Below, piece by piece: positions 1-11,650 of a stretch of 64,000 nucleotides of DNA (positions are counted from its first letter, which is position 1; each line of letters starts with the position of its first letter). The stretch spans positions 143,196,380 to 143,260,379 of the forward strand of contig NC_133771.1 of assembly GCF_003597395.2 (NCBI RefSeq). The letters are read 5' to 3'. This DNA comes from Chelonoidis abingdonii. Lineage: Eukaryota > Chordata > Testudines > Testudinidae. The translations under genes were made by a program, and so were the position numbers. The notes under the pieces are model-generated. The model searched no databases and was not told the DNA's origin. It saw only the letters and a list, made by a program, of their open reading frames with translations.

Positions 1-801
1 NNNNNNNNNNNNNNNNNNNNNNNNNNNNNNNNNNNNNNNNNNNNNNNNNNNNNNNNNNNNNNNNNNNNNNNNNNNNNNNNNNNNNNNNNNNNNNNNNNNN
101 NNNNNNNNNNNNNNNNNNNNNNNNNNNNNNNNNNNNNNNNNNNNNNNNNNNNNNNNNNNNNNNNNNNNNNNNNNNNNNNNNNNNNNNNNNNNNNNNNNNN
201 NNNNNNNNNNNNNNNNNNNNNNNNNNNNNNNNNNNNNNNNNNNNNNNNNNNNNNNNNNNNNNNNNNNNNNNNNNNNNNNNNNNNNNNNNNNNNNNNNNNN
301 NNNNNNNNNNNNNNNNNNNNNNNNNNNNNNNNNNNNNNNNNNNNNNNNNNNNNNNNNNNNNNNNNNNNNNNNNNNNNNNNNNNNNNNNNNNNNNNNNNNN
401 NNNNNNNNNNNNNNNNNNNNNNNNNNNNNNNNNNNNNNNNNNNNNNNNNNNNNNNNNNNNNNNNNNNNNNNNNNNNNNNNNNNNNNNNNNNNNNNNNNNN
501 NNNNNNNNNNNNNNNNNNNNNNNNNNNNNNNNNNNNNNNNNNNNNNNNNNNNNNNNNNNNNNNNNNNNNNNNNNNNNNNNNNNNNNNNNNNNNNNNNNNN
601 NNNNNNNNNNNNNNNNNNNNNNNNNNNNNNNNNNNNNNNNNNNNNNNNNNNNNNNNNNNNNNNNNNNNNNNNNNNNNNNNNNNNNNNNNNNNNNNNNNNN
701 NNNNNNNNNNNNNNNNNNNNNNNNNNNNNNNNNNNNNNNNNNNNNNNNNNNNNNNNNNNNNNNNNNNNNNNNNNNNNNNNNNNNNNNNNNNNNNNNNNNN
801 N
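1..801. other. Assembly gap (N run)
   Basis: All bases are N. The sequence that resumes at 802 is GC-rich and belongs to a hAT-like element whose left end would lie inside or beyond the gap. Confidence 1.
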
Positions 802-1430
802 AGCAGGGACCAGCCAAGGACGAAGGGGGCAGAAGCACAGGCACCTGAGGCCAAGCTGTGGGGAAGCACTTGCTTACCTTGCCCAACGCATGAGCATCGA
901 GGTCCTCTTTCTTCCTCCACTCCACCAGACCACTGCTGAGGCTCTTTTCTTCTCCATGCCCCTCGCTGGGGCTGACGTGGAGGCTGAGCCAGGGGGCAGC
1001 CCCAACTTTCCTCCAGAAGCCCTAGTGTCGCGCCGCCCTCGCAGGGCTCCTACCATGTGCCCTAAGCAGAGCTGCGCAGCTCTGCCCAACCACAGCGCCC
1101 CCGCCGGCAACGAGAAAAATGGCGTAGGCTGGAGCCCCTGCTCTGGGAGGGAGAGGGATTCTGAGCCTCCACCTGCAGCCCAGGGATTCCCCTGGGTCAG
1201 CGCACCACAGGCAGCCCGAACCTCTGGGCTGCCGCGGCGGCACCCTGACCCGGGGGGGCCCTGGGCTGCCGGTTGCTGCTGCCGCCGGCAGCTCAGACTC
1301 CCTCTCTGTCCCAGCAGCAGCGACTGCTCAAGCATTTAAAAAAAAATTGGGGGGCACCGCTTTTTGGCACCCCCAAATCTTGGCGCCCTAGGCAACCGCC
1401 TCGTCTGCCTAAATGGTTGCACTGGCCCTG
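802..1430. mobile_element. hAT-like element, right end only
   Basis: The segment ends at 1430 with GGTTGCACTGGCCCTG, whose reverse complement starts CAGGGCCAG. This is the same CAGGGCC start as the complete hAT-type MITE at 50887-51171. Just inside is a stretch (about 1350-1420) resembling an end sequence I recall as very common in turtle genomes. The interior (874-1339) is GC-rich and open on both strands for about 150 codons. Neither translation resembles a known protein, so I attribute the open frames to base composition. The left terminus and left target duplication are lost in the gap, so the superfamily call rests on one end. Confidence 0.55.
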
Positions 1431-1763
1431 TATACACCAAAGCCTCTGGTAACTTCATGGAAACTATAAAAGCGAATCTTGTCAACCTTGATCATGGAGG
1501 ACTTTAATTTATCAATGTATTTATTTAGAAACTTATTCTTAAAGGAAGAACATAGTTTTGAGTATTTTGTTCCTATAGATTAGTTTAAATTTTTTTCTGG
1601 CCCATTTCATTATAAAGTGGTAGGAATTATATAATTCATTAGACAACTAACTAGCCTACAACCCAATTTTAATTAATTATAGTTCATTTTAATTTATTTA
1701 AATCAAATATAAAGTCATATTTCACTAGACTATATTTCTTTGTTATTGTAGTTGTGAGTGAGG
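1431..1763. other. Unassigned AT-rich stretch
   Basis: No gene, repeat terminus or conserved motif recognised. It lies between the hAT-like end and the T-rich tract that may be the tail of the neighbouring retrocopy. Confidence 0.5.
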
Positions 1764-1793
1764 TTTTTTTTTTGTTTGTTTGTTTGTTTTTTT
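1764..1793 (-). repeat. T-rich tract, possible retrocopy poly(A) tail
   Basis: An almost pure T run with interspersed G (TTTG units) on the plus strand. Read on the minus strand it is an A-rich tail about 275 bases downstream of the SNRPB2 pseudogene stop codon, a plausible 3' UTR length. The alternative is an unrelated simple repeat; I found no convincing target duplication to settle it. Confidence 0.4.
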
Positions 1794-2069
1794 ACCAAAT
1801 CTCGTGCATGTATGTTGATGACTTAGTTTTTCTTTTGTTTTTTTTAAATCAGAAAAACTCTTTTACCAAGTTGGGATTTCTGCACAGAGCTTTACATCCA
1901 GTATATTGGCAGAAATTTTGTAGTTGCCTCAGATAAATAATCCTTAATTATATATAAAGTTCTCATCACTCCTAGAAGAATAAACCACTTCAAAATTTTC
2001 CAGAAAGAAAAATGTCACGTTAAAATAAATAAACCCTCAGAATCCCTTTTTGGGGAACTACTACTGCTG

Positions 2070-2730
2070 TTATTTTTGGGTGTGTCACTTTCATGCATGA
2101 GTTAATATGTTCATCAGTCCTTGGAGAATATCTTCTCTCTGCCTATCCTTCATCAGCACCTGCCTTTTTCTCTTTTTCAAACACCACAAATGTAGTGTTG
2201 TCTCCCAGGTACTGAATGTACTATGATCAAACCAGGGGACTGGTTAAACAGCATAGACAGCATCACCTCATTTGTCTCCTCTGGCAAATTATTAAGCAAA
2301 ATGATATTGTTTGATGGGTTATCTGACACCTGTTGATTCTGTGATGCAGTCCCTTGGGCATTCATTGATTTTTCTGTATTTTTTCCTGACCAGGCTTTTT
2401 ATTTGTTGCATTAGCAGAGTGCTCTAGAGGCTTGACCTCATTCTTTCCTTTTTTCCTTATCAGCAAGTATATCTCATATTTCCAGCTTCTATTTTTTTGC
2501 ATACTGACTTATCGTGAAATGGAAAGTCTTGTGACATAATTGGTGGAAGAGCCAACTTCCCTAAATATAAAAAAGCCTGTCCATCTTCCTAGTCATGAAC
2601 ACCATAGGACCCTATTATGATCATTTTTACAGAGGTCAAACTGAGAGAATAGTGAAATTACCTCATCAATTAAAAAAAAAATTCTATTACTGATTAAAAC
2701 CCTACAATTTCCCCAAACACATAACGTCTA
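2070..2730 (-). pseudogene. SNRPB2: SNRPB2 processed pseudogene (U2 snRNP B'')
   Basis: The minus strand carries an intronless, disrupted copy of the spliceosomal U2B'' protein, which binds U2 snRNA stem-loop IV through its first RRM. The clearest part is 2177-2365, where the start of the second RRM is readable, including NNLPEETNE and LSMLFNQ followed by VPGR. Upstream, matches continue through a linker containing NKKPGQ (about 2390-2410) and pieces of the first RRM, including an LFSQF-like stretch near 2645-2660. Downstream the frame shifts but similarity runs to a TAA at 2070-2072. Several stops and frameshifts make it non-functional. Matches spanning several exons of the parent gene without intron sequence indicate retroposition. 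The linker and NNLPEETNE favour SNRPB2 over its paralogue SNRPA. The 5' limit near 2730 is approximate. Confidence 0.85.
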
Positions 2731-3233
2731 TAAGATGCAATAAGTCTAATGCCTTGCTATGTTAAATCTGTGACTCTCCTGAGTCAACCTTCTCAAGCAG
2801 GGAGGCATTTTGTAATGTGTAAAAATGGGGACAGAGAATCTTCATCCCAAAACTAATATTCACTTGTGGTTTAAGATATGAGATCAGGACTACTATGTTA
2901 AAAGCTCAAGGGTGTAAACCAGCCACCCTATAGCACCAGCCACCCTATAGCCAGACAAAATCTGAAGACAGTTTTCAGGAGATAAATGTAATGCCAGAAC
3001 AAATTTAATTAATCATATAGATCTTCCTCTCTCTCCATTATTGGAAATTGGACTGCCTTTGTTTATAAAATACCAAATCCTAGAGGACATGAAAGGATAC
3101 CTTGTCCAATATTTATTTATTTAAGAGCCTCAGAGTGGTCGCAGTTCCACCACAATTACTCCATGACCATGCCACTGAAATCAGTAAGACTACTAATGGA
3201 GTTAAGGTACATCAGAGTAATGGAATTATGCTC
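2731..3233. other. Unassigned stretch upstream of a MITE
   Basis: No gene is visible. A short direct repeat of CAGCCACCCTATAG occurs near 2919-2951. Around 3165-3225 the sequence resembles the eroded palindromes with a 'sequence then its complement' layout seen elsewhere in the window, but too weakly to call. Confidence 0.4.
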
Positions 3234-3236
3234 TTA

Positions 3237-3495
3237 TACTACGTCCACACTGTGAGGTAGAGGTGTGATTCCCAGTTTGAGTATACATACTCATGCTAGC
3301 TTCATGAGAGTTAGTAAAAGTGTAAATAGCAATAGTAGCCATCAACCCCATGGGTACATACTCGGCCGTTCTGCCACTGTGTGCGCTACCTTAGCTACAC
3401 TACTGTTTATACTCACGCTATCTCTCCTTGAGCTAGCACGAGTACGTATATGCAAATTGGGAATCACACCCTTACGTTGTAGGGTGGACAAAGCC
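3237..3495. mobile_element. Harbinger-type MITE (259 bp)
   Basis: A non-autonomous element with inverted ends of about 50 bp. The left inner end has GGTGTGATTCCCAGTTTG; the right end carries its complement, CAAATTGGGAATCACACC. The outer right end reads GTAGGGTGGACAAAGCC, and the left has decayed from the same GTCCAC motif. Both sides are flanked by TTA (3234-3236 and 3496-3498), the TWA duplication typical of PIF/Harbinger. The 83-codon open frame inside is not coding. Confidence 0.8.
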
Positions 3496-3498
3496 TTA

Positions 3499-5280
3499 GT
3501 AGAGAAGTTGCTCTGAGGGTGTAAGAGAAGGAGAGGACCCTAAGTAAAGGGGGAAAATCCAATTTCTAGGGGGCAAGGAATGAGAGACTCTAAGGTGCTT
3601 CCACAGTACCTTATACCTAGCTCATTCAGTACGTAGCTGGGCCCAGCCCTCATTACACTTGACTGTTAAACAAAGCCAGTTCAATAGATGCTGTAATTTT
3701 ATTTGAAAACTGCATTTAAATTTTGGTCTCCTACTACATATATTAGAACTTTTTAATGTTGAACAGAAGTTTAAAAATATTAAATGTGTGACATCTTTAC
3801 ATAGGGATGAAACAAAAACCATAAAGAGAGGATGCCAGATGCTGTTCATTAGACATTTATGATAATTAAGAAGAAAATATATAAAATGAACAAATTATCT
3901 TGTTTGTAAGTCTGAGTTTTCCAAGTCATATGTTAAGTAGTAAGATCAAAGAATAAACAAGGACTGTTTACTGGATAATCATAGTACTGTAGCTTACTTT
4001 GAGAGTATACTGACAACAGATCTAAAAAGGCATGGAAAAGGTGCTTTACTAGCAAGGTGACAACAAATTTATTCTGAAAACTTTACACCTTTCTGTTTGT
4101 GAGACAAAATAACGAAAAAATAATACAAATGAATTAACGTTTTTTCCTAACTAAGAAACAGAGTCTACCCAAAAGTGTAATACTTGCTACTTTAGTTTCT
4201 TTAGTACTACTAAGGTAACAACTATTATGGCTAGCATCAACAGTTATAGACAAACATTATGAATCCATCACGAGAACCACCCTGGAACTTTAGGAAAGTA
4301 TAGACCTGGATAAAGATTCACATTTGAACTTCACAGCTCATGTCTGTCTCTCTAAAGATCCTCTACTAAACCTCACAAACCTAGCAACACTAAGTTAGCA
4401 GAGGTTTGGATTTGGTTCTGAACTCTGGCTTGAGCTTGTCTTTACTCTGCTTATCAGAACTCCCAGATACAATGGTGTCTGATTCAGGTGGAATATTTCA
4501 ATTTTGAACTAAATCACTGCCTAACAAATAGTAAAATTCTCCATTTTGTTTCCTACTTTATTGTTTCCAATGTGGTAATTCAAAAGTCCATGTCACATTG
4601 TTTATTCCTTTCTTACTTCATTGGTCCACTACTACAGCTAGCAATGATTCAGCTGATGAATGATATTCCTAGGTGGATTTTACTTGCCAATCTACTAGCA
4701 GGACTGTCTTAACCCATGATAACTGGCAAGTTAGCAGAATGGTGATAGCAGAGAAGGTGAATCAAATGAATGGCAGCAAACAGATGAGCCTATCAGTGCA
4801 TTATTTATGGAAATGATGGTAATGCTACTGATATGTACTGGCGTGAGATGCCTGCAATTAATAAGCAGAATGGGATGAATAATTGTTAGTGTTTGTCCTT
4901 AAATTTCCAGGTTTTATAATTTGGATTTATAATTAGGTCCTTGATATTGCCTCAACGGATGGACACAAAAATTCAGATAATATAAGAACTGATCAGGAAA
5001 TGTCCTTCATTTTTACAATCATCTCTGGACTTCCAGTTCATATTGACTTTTTGAGAAGTGGAAGCACCAAAATATCCCAGGAATCTTATGCAAAGTGCAC
5101 AGGAAAAAAATTCAACAGAACTACAACAAAGTTGGCTGTTAGTTAAGGAAAAACCAGCAATCTAGTAACCCAAGAAGAGTAGCTACAACTGTGTTTTATA
5201 GTAAGGGTGACTAGTTCTCCACATTTCCCTGATCATATTTCAGGCCAGATTTTCCCATCCTTACACTGATCAGTAGCATA
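3499..5280. other. Unassigned AT-rich stretch
   Basis: No gene recognised. Open frames of 60-75 codons are at chance level for this composition, and no repeat terminus is clear. Confidence 0.5.
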
Positions 5281-5343
5281 CGGCCTGATCCCAAAGCGCA
5301 TTGGTAACATTTCCATTGATTTCACTGAGCTTTGGATGAGACC
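5281..5343. repeat. Foldback palindrome, AAGTCAATGG-core type
   Basis: Begins CGGCCTGATCCCAAAGC and ends GAGCTTTGGATGAGACCC, eroded inverted copies of each other, with a CATTG/CAATG-type centre. It matches a short palindromic repeat that I recall as common in turtle and bird genomes. Related palindromes lie at 16880, 35361, 36795 and 44469. Confidence 0.6.
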
Positions 5344-6244
5344 CAGAACTCACAAATATTCCCATTCTTTTCAATGCATTGTGAGTTCAGGTGGCAGAAT
5401 CTGGCCTTAAAGGAGCCATTGCAGGAAGGTGCTTCCTTTAAAACAGATGCTAAAGCAGATTATGCTCTAACTTTTTTGTAGCTTTATTTATATTTACTTG
5501 TTTGTTTTATATTTTCTAAGTTAGTTGTTTGATGCATCTCCTTCCTATCTTGAGCAACAAAAGTTATCTTGGAAAATGGTTTAGAGTCTGAACAAAATGA
5601 TCCATGATGTCTGGAAGGAGGCTTGCACAAAATAATATTATGATAATGCTTGTTTTATAAAATATATGTGACTTAAATAAGCAAGAACAAAAAATGCGGT
5701 GTAGTACCAGTTTTGTTGGTTTCAGTCTCAACTCAAATGGAATCATATTACTATGTAGCCAGTGGATTAGCATTCAGTGTTTTTTCTGTCTATCAGTGTA
5801 AAGTCTATTTTACGGATTACGAAAATTAGGCAAATGTATTGTTTCTCGTTGCAAAAAAAGCTTGCAAAGCTTTACTAGAAAAAAGGCTATTTGTGAATTA
5901 CAGGAAAGTATACACAAAAAAATTCTTGAACTTAATTTTCTCATTCAGAATTGCTAGTTGTTAGTGGTATAAGAAGATCCCCTAGATGGCTAGAAGATAT
6001 TTACACTGTTATACTATAGTACTGGCAGTGGTGCACACAGCAGTTAGCCTAATAAAACTCTTCAAATGCTTCATAATTTGCTGGTGTGTTAGTGCAACAT
6101 TTCCAGCAAGCTCAAAAATTCAGTGAGTAACTCTCACTGTTTACCCTTGTCTGTAGAACTGCAGTGCAACCTACAAATGTGGATCTGGATCCAAAGCCCA
6201 CATTAGTCAGCAGGAGTCTTTTGATTGATTTTAATGGGCATTGG
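5344..6244. other. Unassigned AT-rich stretch
   Basis: No gene recognised. A small perfect hairpin-like stretch (AAAGCTTGCAAAGCTTT, 5858-5874) is visible, but nothing around it suggests a function. Confidence 0.4.
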
Positions 6245-6575
6245 ATAAGAATATTAAAATGGACGTATCTTGTAAGACCAATGGTCTATCTAGCTCAGTA
6301 TCCTGTTTTCCAACAGTGGCCAGTGCTAGGTGCTTCGGAGGGAACGACCAGAACAAGTAATCGTCAAGTGATCCATCACCTGTCGTCCATTCACAGCTTC
6401 TGCTAAACAGAAGCTCGGAACACTCAGAACATGCTGTTGCATCCCTGCCCATACTGGCTAATATTCATTAATGGACCTGTCCTCCAGGAACTTACCTAAC
6501 TCTTTTTTGAACCATGTTATACTTTGATCTTCACAACCTGTGGCAAAGAGTTCCACAGGTTGACTATGCGTCAAC
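6245..6575 (-). mobile_element. CR1 LINE, 3' end only
   Basis: Read on the minus strand, the segment starts in the last codons of the reverse-transcriptase ORF (a CAACCTGTGGAACTCTTTGCC stretch, the conserved WNSLP-like region) and runs through the 3' UTR. It ends near ATTCTTAT at 6245-6252. It passes the typical turtle CR1 landmarks GGTTCAAAAAAGAGTTAGG and CCTGGAGGACAGGTCC. It is severely 5'-truncated, as most CR1 copies are, and carries many substitutions. CR1 is the LINE whose 3' tail is shared by the SINE at 46139. Confidence 0.85.
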
Positions 6576-9500
6576 CCTCTTACTTAACTTCTTGATGCTT
6601 TATGCCAGCAAACAAATGAAAAACAGGTTAGGAAACCATTAACTCAGACAAATCAGGATGCACAGAACTACAAATATCCTCTGCTGAAACCCAGACCCCA
6701 TTACTCTGAAAAAACCCACAGAATGTAGAATTATGCAAGTCATTGCTGCCGCAATGGTGGTAAAATTCCCAGTGGTAAGCTGAGATACAGGACACCTAAT
6801 CTGAGCCATTGTAAATTAAAAACAAAACAAACAAACAAAAACAGGTAAATTTTAAAGCTGTCCTAGATCTCTTCCAGACTACATGTGAAGCATCTGTTTT
6901 CTAGCATCTTGGAGTGTAGGAAAATATAAACATAGGATCACGGAAGGTAATTGCTACAGTGAACGTGAAAGAAAGCACTACCTTTTCAGCTCTGGAAAGC
7001 TTTGTTCAAATCCCATGGTAAGTCACAGGTGAAAAAGTGTTGCTGTTTTTGTCCCTATCTTTCCTAGGTATTGATTCACATTTTAAAACAACTCCATAAC
7101 TTGATACAATTTGCAGTCCTGTCATAGAGAAGAATGAGGATTTGGTATGACATGGATTTTGTGCAAGTCTATGACTGAGGTATATTGGCAGCTATATAAA
7201 GAAGTTTGCACGGTCGCCTGTCTGTACAAAAGTTAGAGACTTAACTCCAGTTTCATACTTAATGCTATGTTCTCTCCTACACTAGTCTGCTTGGCTTCGG
7301 GGAAGGTGAAGGACCTTTAGGCTGCTGTAACTTATGACAGCTAGCCTTAAGAGCCATGTGTCAACCTTGAATTGGTGAATCAGAGGAATACTCCTCTTTC
7401 TTGTCTCTCCCACCACTTTATATTACAACCCTCTGGCTAGGGGGCAGGAGGCAGTTGGCATAGGATACACCAGCTGAAAATTTCTCTCCGGGACGTGTTT
7501 TAACTGGCCAGATTCATCCAGATTCCAGCCACTTTGCACTGCTTAAGTGGTACCAGAACAGGAGCAGAGAAATTAGCTCTTGTTTTTTATCAGAATGCAA
7601 AGATAGTACTTAAGACAAAATAATATGAGCATGTAAAAATAGTAAATATGGGGAAATAGGGTGATCTAAAGACTATGACACTGCATTGTTCAGGTCACAG
7701 AATGTGAAGAAGACTACTTTAAAGCTTGTGAGGCACTGCCAGTAGGTGGAGCTAGCAATTGGGGAAAATCATTTCACATTCTTGTATGGTATTCAGAAAT
7801 AAAAGTAGAAATGATTTCATCTGCTCTCAGTTGGTGATATATGCACAGTTTACTGAGGGTTGACCTAAGGGCTTCATAGAAGAATCATCAAGTAATTTTA
7901 GCTTGACTCTACTGCTTTGTGAAACCCGATTCCTATCTTGTATTGTAATATTATAATTGAGATTGGTAGATTCTTTGTGGACCCACGCAGCAGTATGACA
8001 GAATATTTTCTTATCTGGTTCCTTGTCAGTGCTTATAATCAGCATTTTAAACCATTGTTTTCTTGTTGTTTTAGCTGAGCCTACATGACATAATAATAAA
8101 CAGAGGTTCATCACATATGCCATCCTTTTTGTCTTCAATAGTATGCATCCTTATTTTTCTTCTCTTGCAGGTTGAAACCTTTTGAAATTTTTTCTCCCTC
8201 AAATTCACTATAAATAGAGACAGAGTGTTGAGCATCCACTCACTGACAATCAGGTTCCTGGAAGGTGTCTCAAGTTGAGGACTAAAAAAAAATGGAGACA
8301 TCTAAAATCACTAGTATCTTCTGAAAATCAGTCCTTTAATCTCTTCAAAACTCTATCCTTTGATAGCATTTACAAGGTCTGGTCAGTGGCCATTTAAAGT
8401 CCACAGAAGTCTGATGGAGCATCCTGATGTTCCTAATCTTTTTTTCTCTGAAATAGCCTAGTTTTGGTGACCCTCTGCTTTTGTGACGGAGCTTGTGGTA
8501 TGCTTTCCAAACACGATGAAGGGCTGGACAGGAGCTTCTTTGTAGGTGACTGGTGGCAGAGTTCTTAACTAAATGATGGTTTTAATGCTGTTGGGGTTAT
8601 ATTACAATATTAATAATGTGTTAGACTACATAAAACCTTGTATAGACATCTTTGTTGTTGTTTACATTTATATAAAATAAATAATCTGACAGTGAATAGC
8701 TTCAAAAATATACTGTTCTAACTGGGAATGAATGGGGGAGGAGAAACACAGCTCATCCATAATCAAAGTAAATAAAAAAATAAAACGTATCTATGTGCAA
8801 TGAAATTTTGAAATAAATCAGAAAAAGCCAAACCTAAATTTAACCAAAATTTAAAAGCGTCCTAAGATCCCTGAGGTCCTTCTGAGGGTGAGAAAGATGG
8901 GAGCTCTTTAGAATGAGAACGAGTTTGTAAAGAGTGTCAGCAAATACATTTTGCAATGGTGTAGTTGATCATCATGATTTCAATAAAATATGAAGTATGG
9001 GTATATTATTTTTGGTATGACCAAGCAATTGTCCCTGTGAGTGGTCCGAACTACCTACTTTATAGCAAGGAACAATTTTAGTAAGAAGTCCTGGAATTAA
9101 AGACACATTTTGAGACCAATTCACAAGAGGACTTTCCAAAATAACGCCCCCCCCCATAGTGAGTTCAGGAAAAATGCAAAAAAAAATTATCATTGTTATT
9201 TCATGACTTTCCAGTTGATCAGGTACATATACAGTGTTTAATTCTCCTACTTCGATTATGCTCCTAGCCTGAGTAGCAATGGGGTTGGAGGGAGCAGTGT
9301 TGGATAAAAAGAGAAGGATTCTGAAAAGCAATTTACATCTCTCAGCTAAGGGAAACAACATATATAATGTTAAAAAGACTAACAAATATATTGGAAGGGG
9401 AGGAATGAGATTCATAATTATAATTCACACCATGAAAGCACGCATGCACAGCTAAATAGTCATTTATTGCTTATAAATAGGGTATGAATGAAAGCTGAGT

Positions 9501-10840
9501 AAATATTCAGGATTATAGATAAGATATGGTTATTTTTATTGCTTTCAATAAAGGTGTCTAGATACAGAAAATGTGTTCATTTAGATTGAAACCGTTGATA
9601 AGAGGTTCCTAACAAAGCTAAGCAAGATTTCTTCCCCCTCACCACCATATTTTTTAGAGGGAAGAAGCCTTTATTTCGTGACTGACTGTCCCTATTTTGA
9701 TTCACTGTGAACACCAACATTTTGTTGGATACCCAGAGCGTGTGTGTGTGTGTTTAGTTTTAAGTTCACTTTCAAAGCCCTATTACCTTGAGTTGAAAAC
9801 ATGCTTATAAATTGTCAAATTACTGATAAACTACTTACCATTCAAAGGTTAAAAACAAAGCTGTTTTATTGGTGTTTTTCTTCTTAGATTCATTTTGAAA
9901 TAAATCAAAAGAAGTAATGTAAGAAAAAGCAAGGGTGTTGGCACTCATGAGAGAAAAAACACTCCATCTGGTTATACTTTTGTTGAGGGTGCTTTAAGTT
10001 TTATAAAACATACAATTCAGTACATTCAAAACATCTCTGAGCTCAGGCTTGATTTAGCTATTGGGATAATTGGAGACTTCTCAAAATTGATAAAATGCCT
10101 CACTTTTATTTTTGTAAGGAAATATTTGTATCCTTCCTTAAGGATTTGAGTTTCTTGAAAAACGGGTGGAAGGCTTCAAAAATGTGTCAATGAATGTTAC
10201 TTGAAAACCACATAATGGGCCAGCCGCACAAAAGAAAGTGGGCTGTAGACTTATGTAAACTGCTTGTAAATTAGGGTGCTTGAGGAAGGACTGTACTTCA
10301 CTGAGGTGCTACAGCTCCACTATTCCTAGCTGACTTGAATTTGTAGAGCCCTTCCCAAATATCAAATGTGTATTTGCATCCAATCCACAAACATTTTCCA
10401 TGGATAGCCGCAGGACTCTGTTAATTTGCACAGACTTGTCTTTTAGAATTAGATAATGAAAGCCATTGGAAATGGAGATTTTGAAAGCTTCACAAAAATA
10501 TTTTTGAAATGTTTTTGGTACCATAAATTGAGGTTGGATTTTGTGAATCTTTCCCTCTCATCCATTAATTGAACCCAAGTTTATTTTCAGAGGGATTAAT
10601 TTAAAATCCATGGTTTTTCTTCCCAGAGGGAAAGCTTGTGCTCTATAAATAATGAAGCAAACCATGAAAGACCTTTTTATACTGATGGTGGTTCTCTTCT
10701 AAATAATGCCTCTAACTAATACCTCACCCTGATTAGGTATCTTGGACATGGTGTAACTGTTACAATGAGCTACAAATGTAATGTGCCATGCAGAAAATGT
10801 ATTGGAAAATGCAGTAAATTAAGCATCTAGGGCCATGGAA
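6576..10840. other. Unassigned, mostly AT-rich stretch
   Basis: No gene, complete transposon or RNA gene recognised in about 4.3 kb. A 147-codon minus-strand open frame at 8972-9415 is the longest; it has no motif I recognise and no splice context I can defend. A short GT run lies near 9737-9752 and a C9 run near 9147. Intron, intergenic spacer or regulatory DNA are all possible. Confidence 0.5.
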
Positions 10841-11439
10841 GTCCTCTACCTATGCATTGCAAAACGTGTATCTGTACACCCACCCAATCAGGCACTAAAG
10901 GTCTTCAACCTAAGCCTGCAGGCTTGCTGAGTGAGAGTCTTACATGCTATGCCATTGGGCTACAAGGGCAGATGAGGAAATTGAAGCTGATAACCCACAA
11001 ATAGAGGCTGCACACATTTACTTAGCAGGATCAGATGACCATCAGCAGGTTGCTGACTGGATACATACTAACATGAAGCTTCCTGTTCTTGCTGTGTCTC
11101 TTACCTGAGCAGCTAGGTTCTAGGCCTGCTGCTGACCAGGTCCCTGAGACAAAGTTCCTGCCTCCTTGCCTGGTTCCTGCTCCTTGTACCTGTTACCTCA
11201 CCTTGATCCTGCTTCCTTGCCCTAACTCCAGTTACTGACTCAGGGTTGACCCTTGACATAACCTCTGATTCCCACTCTGGCTGTGACCCTTGGTGTAACT
11301 CCTGACCACAACCCTGAAGCTATTCTGGGCTCCTAGCACTAGGTCAGACCACACACGTTACGAACCGTAACACACACCCACTGTAGCAGTTAGCCCTGTC
11401 TTCAAGGTGCCAAATCAAGTCTCAGGTCATGCTGTCACA
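10841..11439. repeat. Possible interspersed repeat with degenerate pyrimidine-rich tract
   Basis: From about 11085 to 11330 the sequence consists of loosely repeated CTGACTCCTG/CTTGCCTGG-like words (CTGCCTCCTTGCCTGG, CTTGATCCTGCTTCC, CTCTGGCTGTGACC). It resembles a pyrimidine-rich part of a dispersed turtle retroelement known to me only by general appearance. I cannot place its ends or name a family. Confidence 0.35.
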
Positions 11440-11650
11440 AATGAGCAGTTATTAAGATTATTATTATAGGTCAGCCCTGATTGCGCTGTGTGCTGTACAA
11501 GCACATAATGCACTGCTCCAGCCCTGTAGAGTTTACAGTTGAAGTATAATGGAAGAGACAACAAGAGGATACAACAGATGGGATGAGCGCAGGGTAACAG
11601 CAAGACAGTAGTGGTCAGATCTATGGAGATAATTGAGCTGAGCTCCTCAC
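11440..11650 (+). repeat. Old interspersed repeat with GTGCTGTACAAGCACATAA motif
   Basis: The order TTATTATTATAGG, GTGCTGTACAAGCACATAA, GCCCTGTAGAGTTTACAG, then a purine-rich AGAGACAAC tail matches a dispersed repeat of sauropsid genomes that I recognise by its consensus words. The class is uncertain (SINE-like or LINE-tail). The 61- and 82-codon minus-strand frames here are not coding. Confidence 0.5.

Noticed and set aside
874..1339. Overlapping 150-codon open frames on both strands
   Set aside because: They mirror each other in a GC-rich repeat and translate to low-complexity Pro/Gly/Ala/Arg-rich sequence with no domain; GC content suppresses stop codons.
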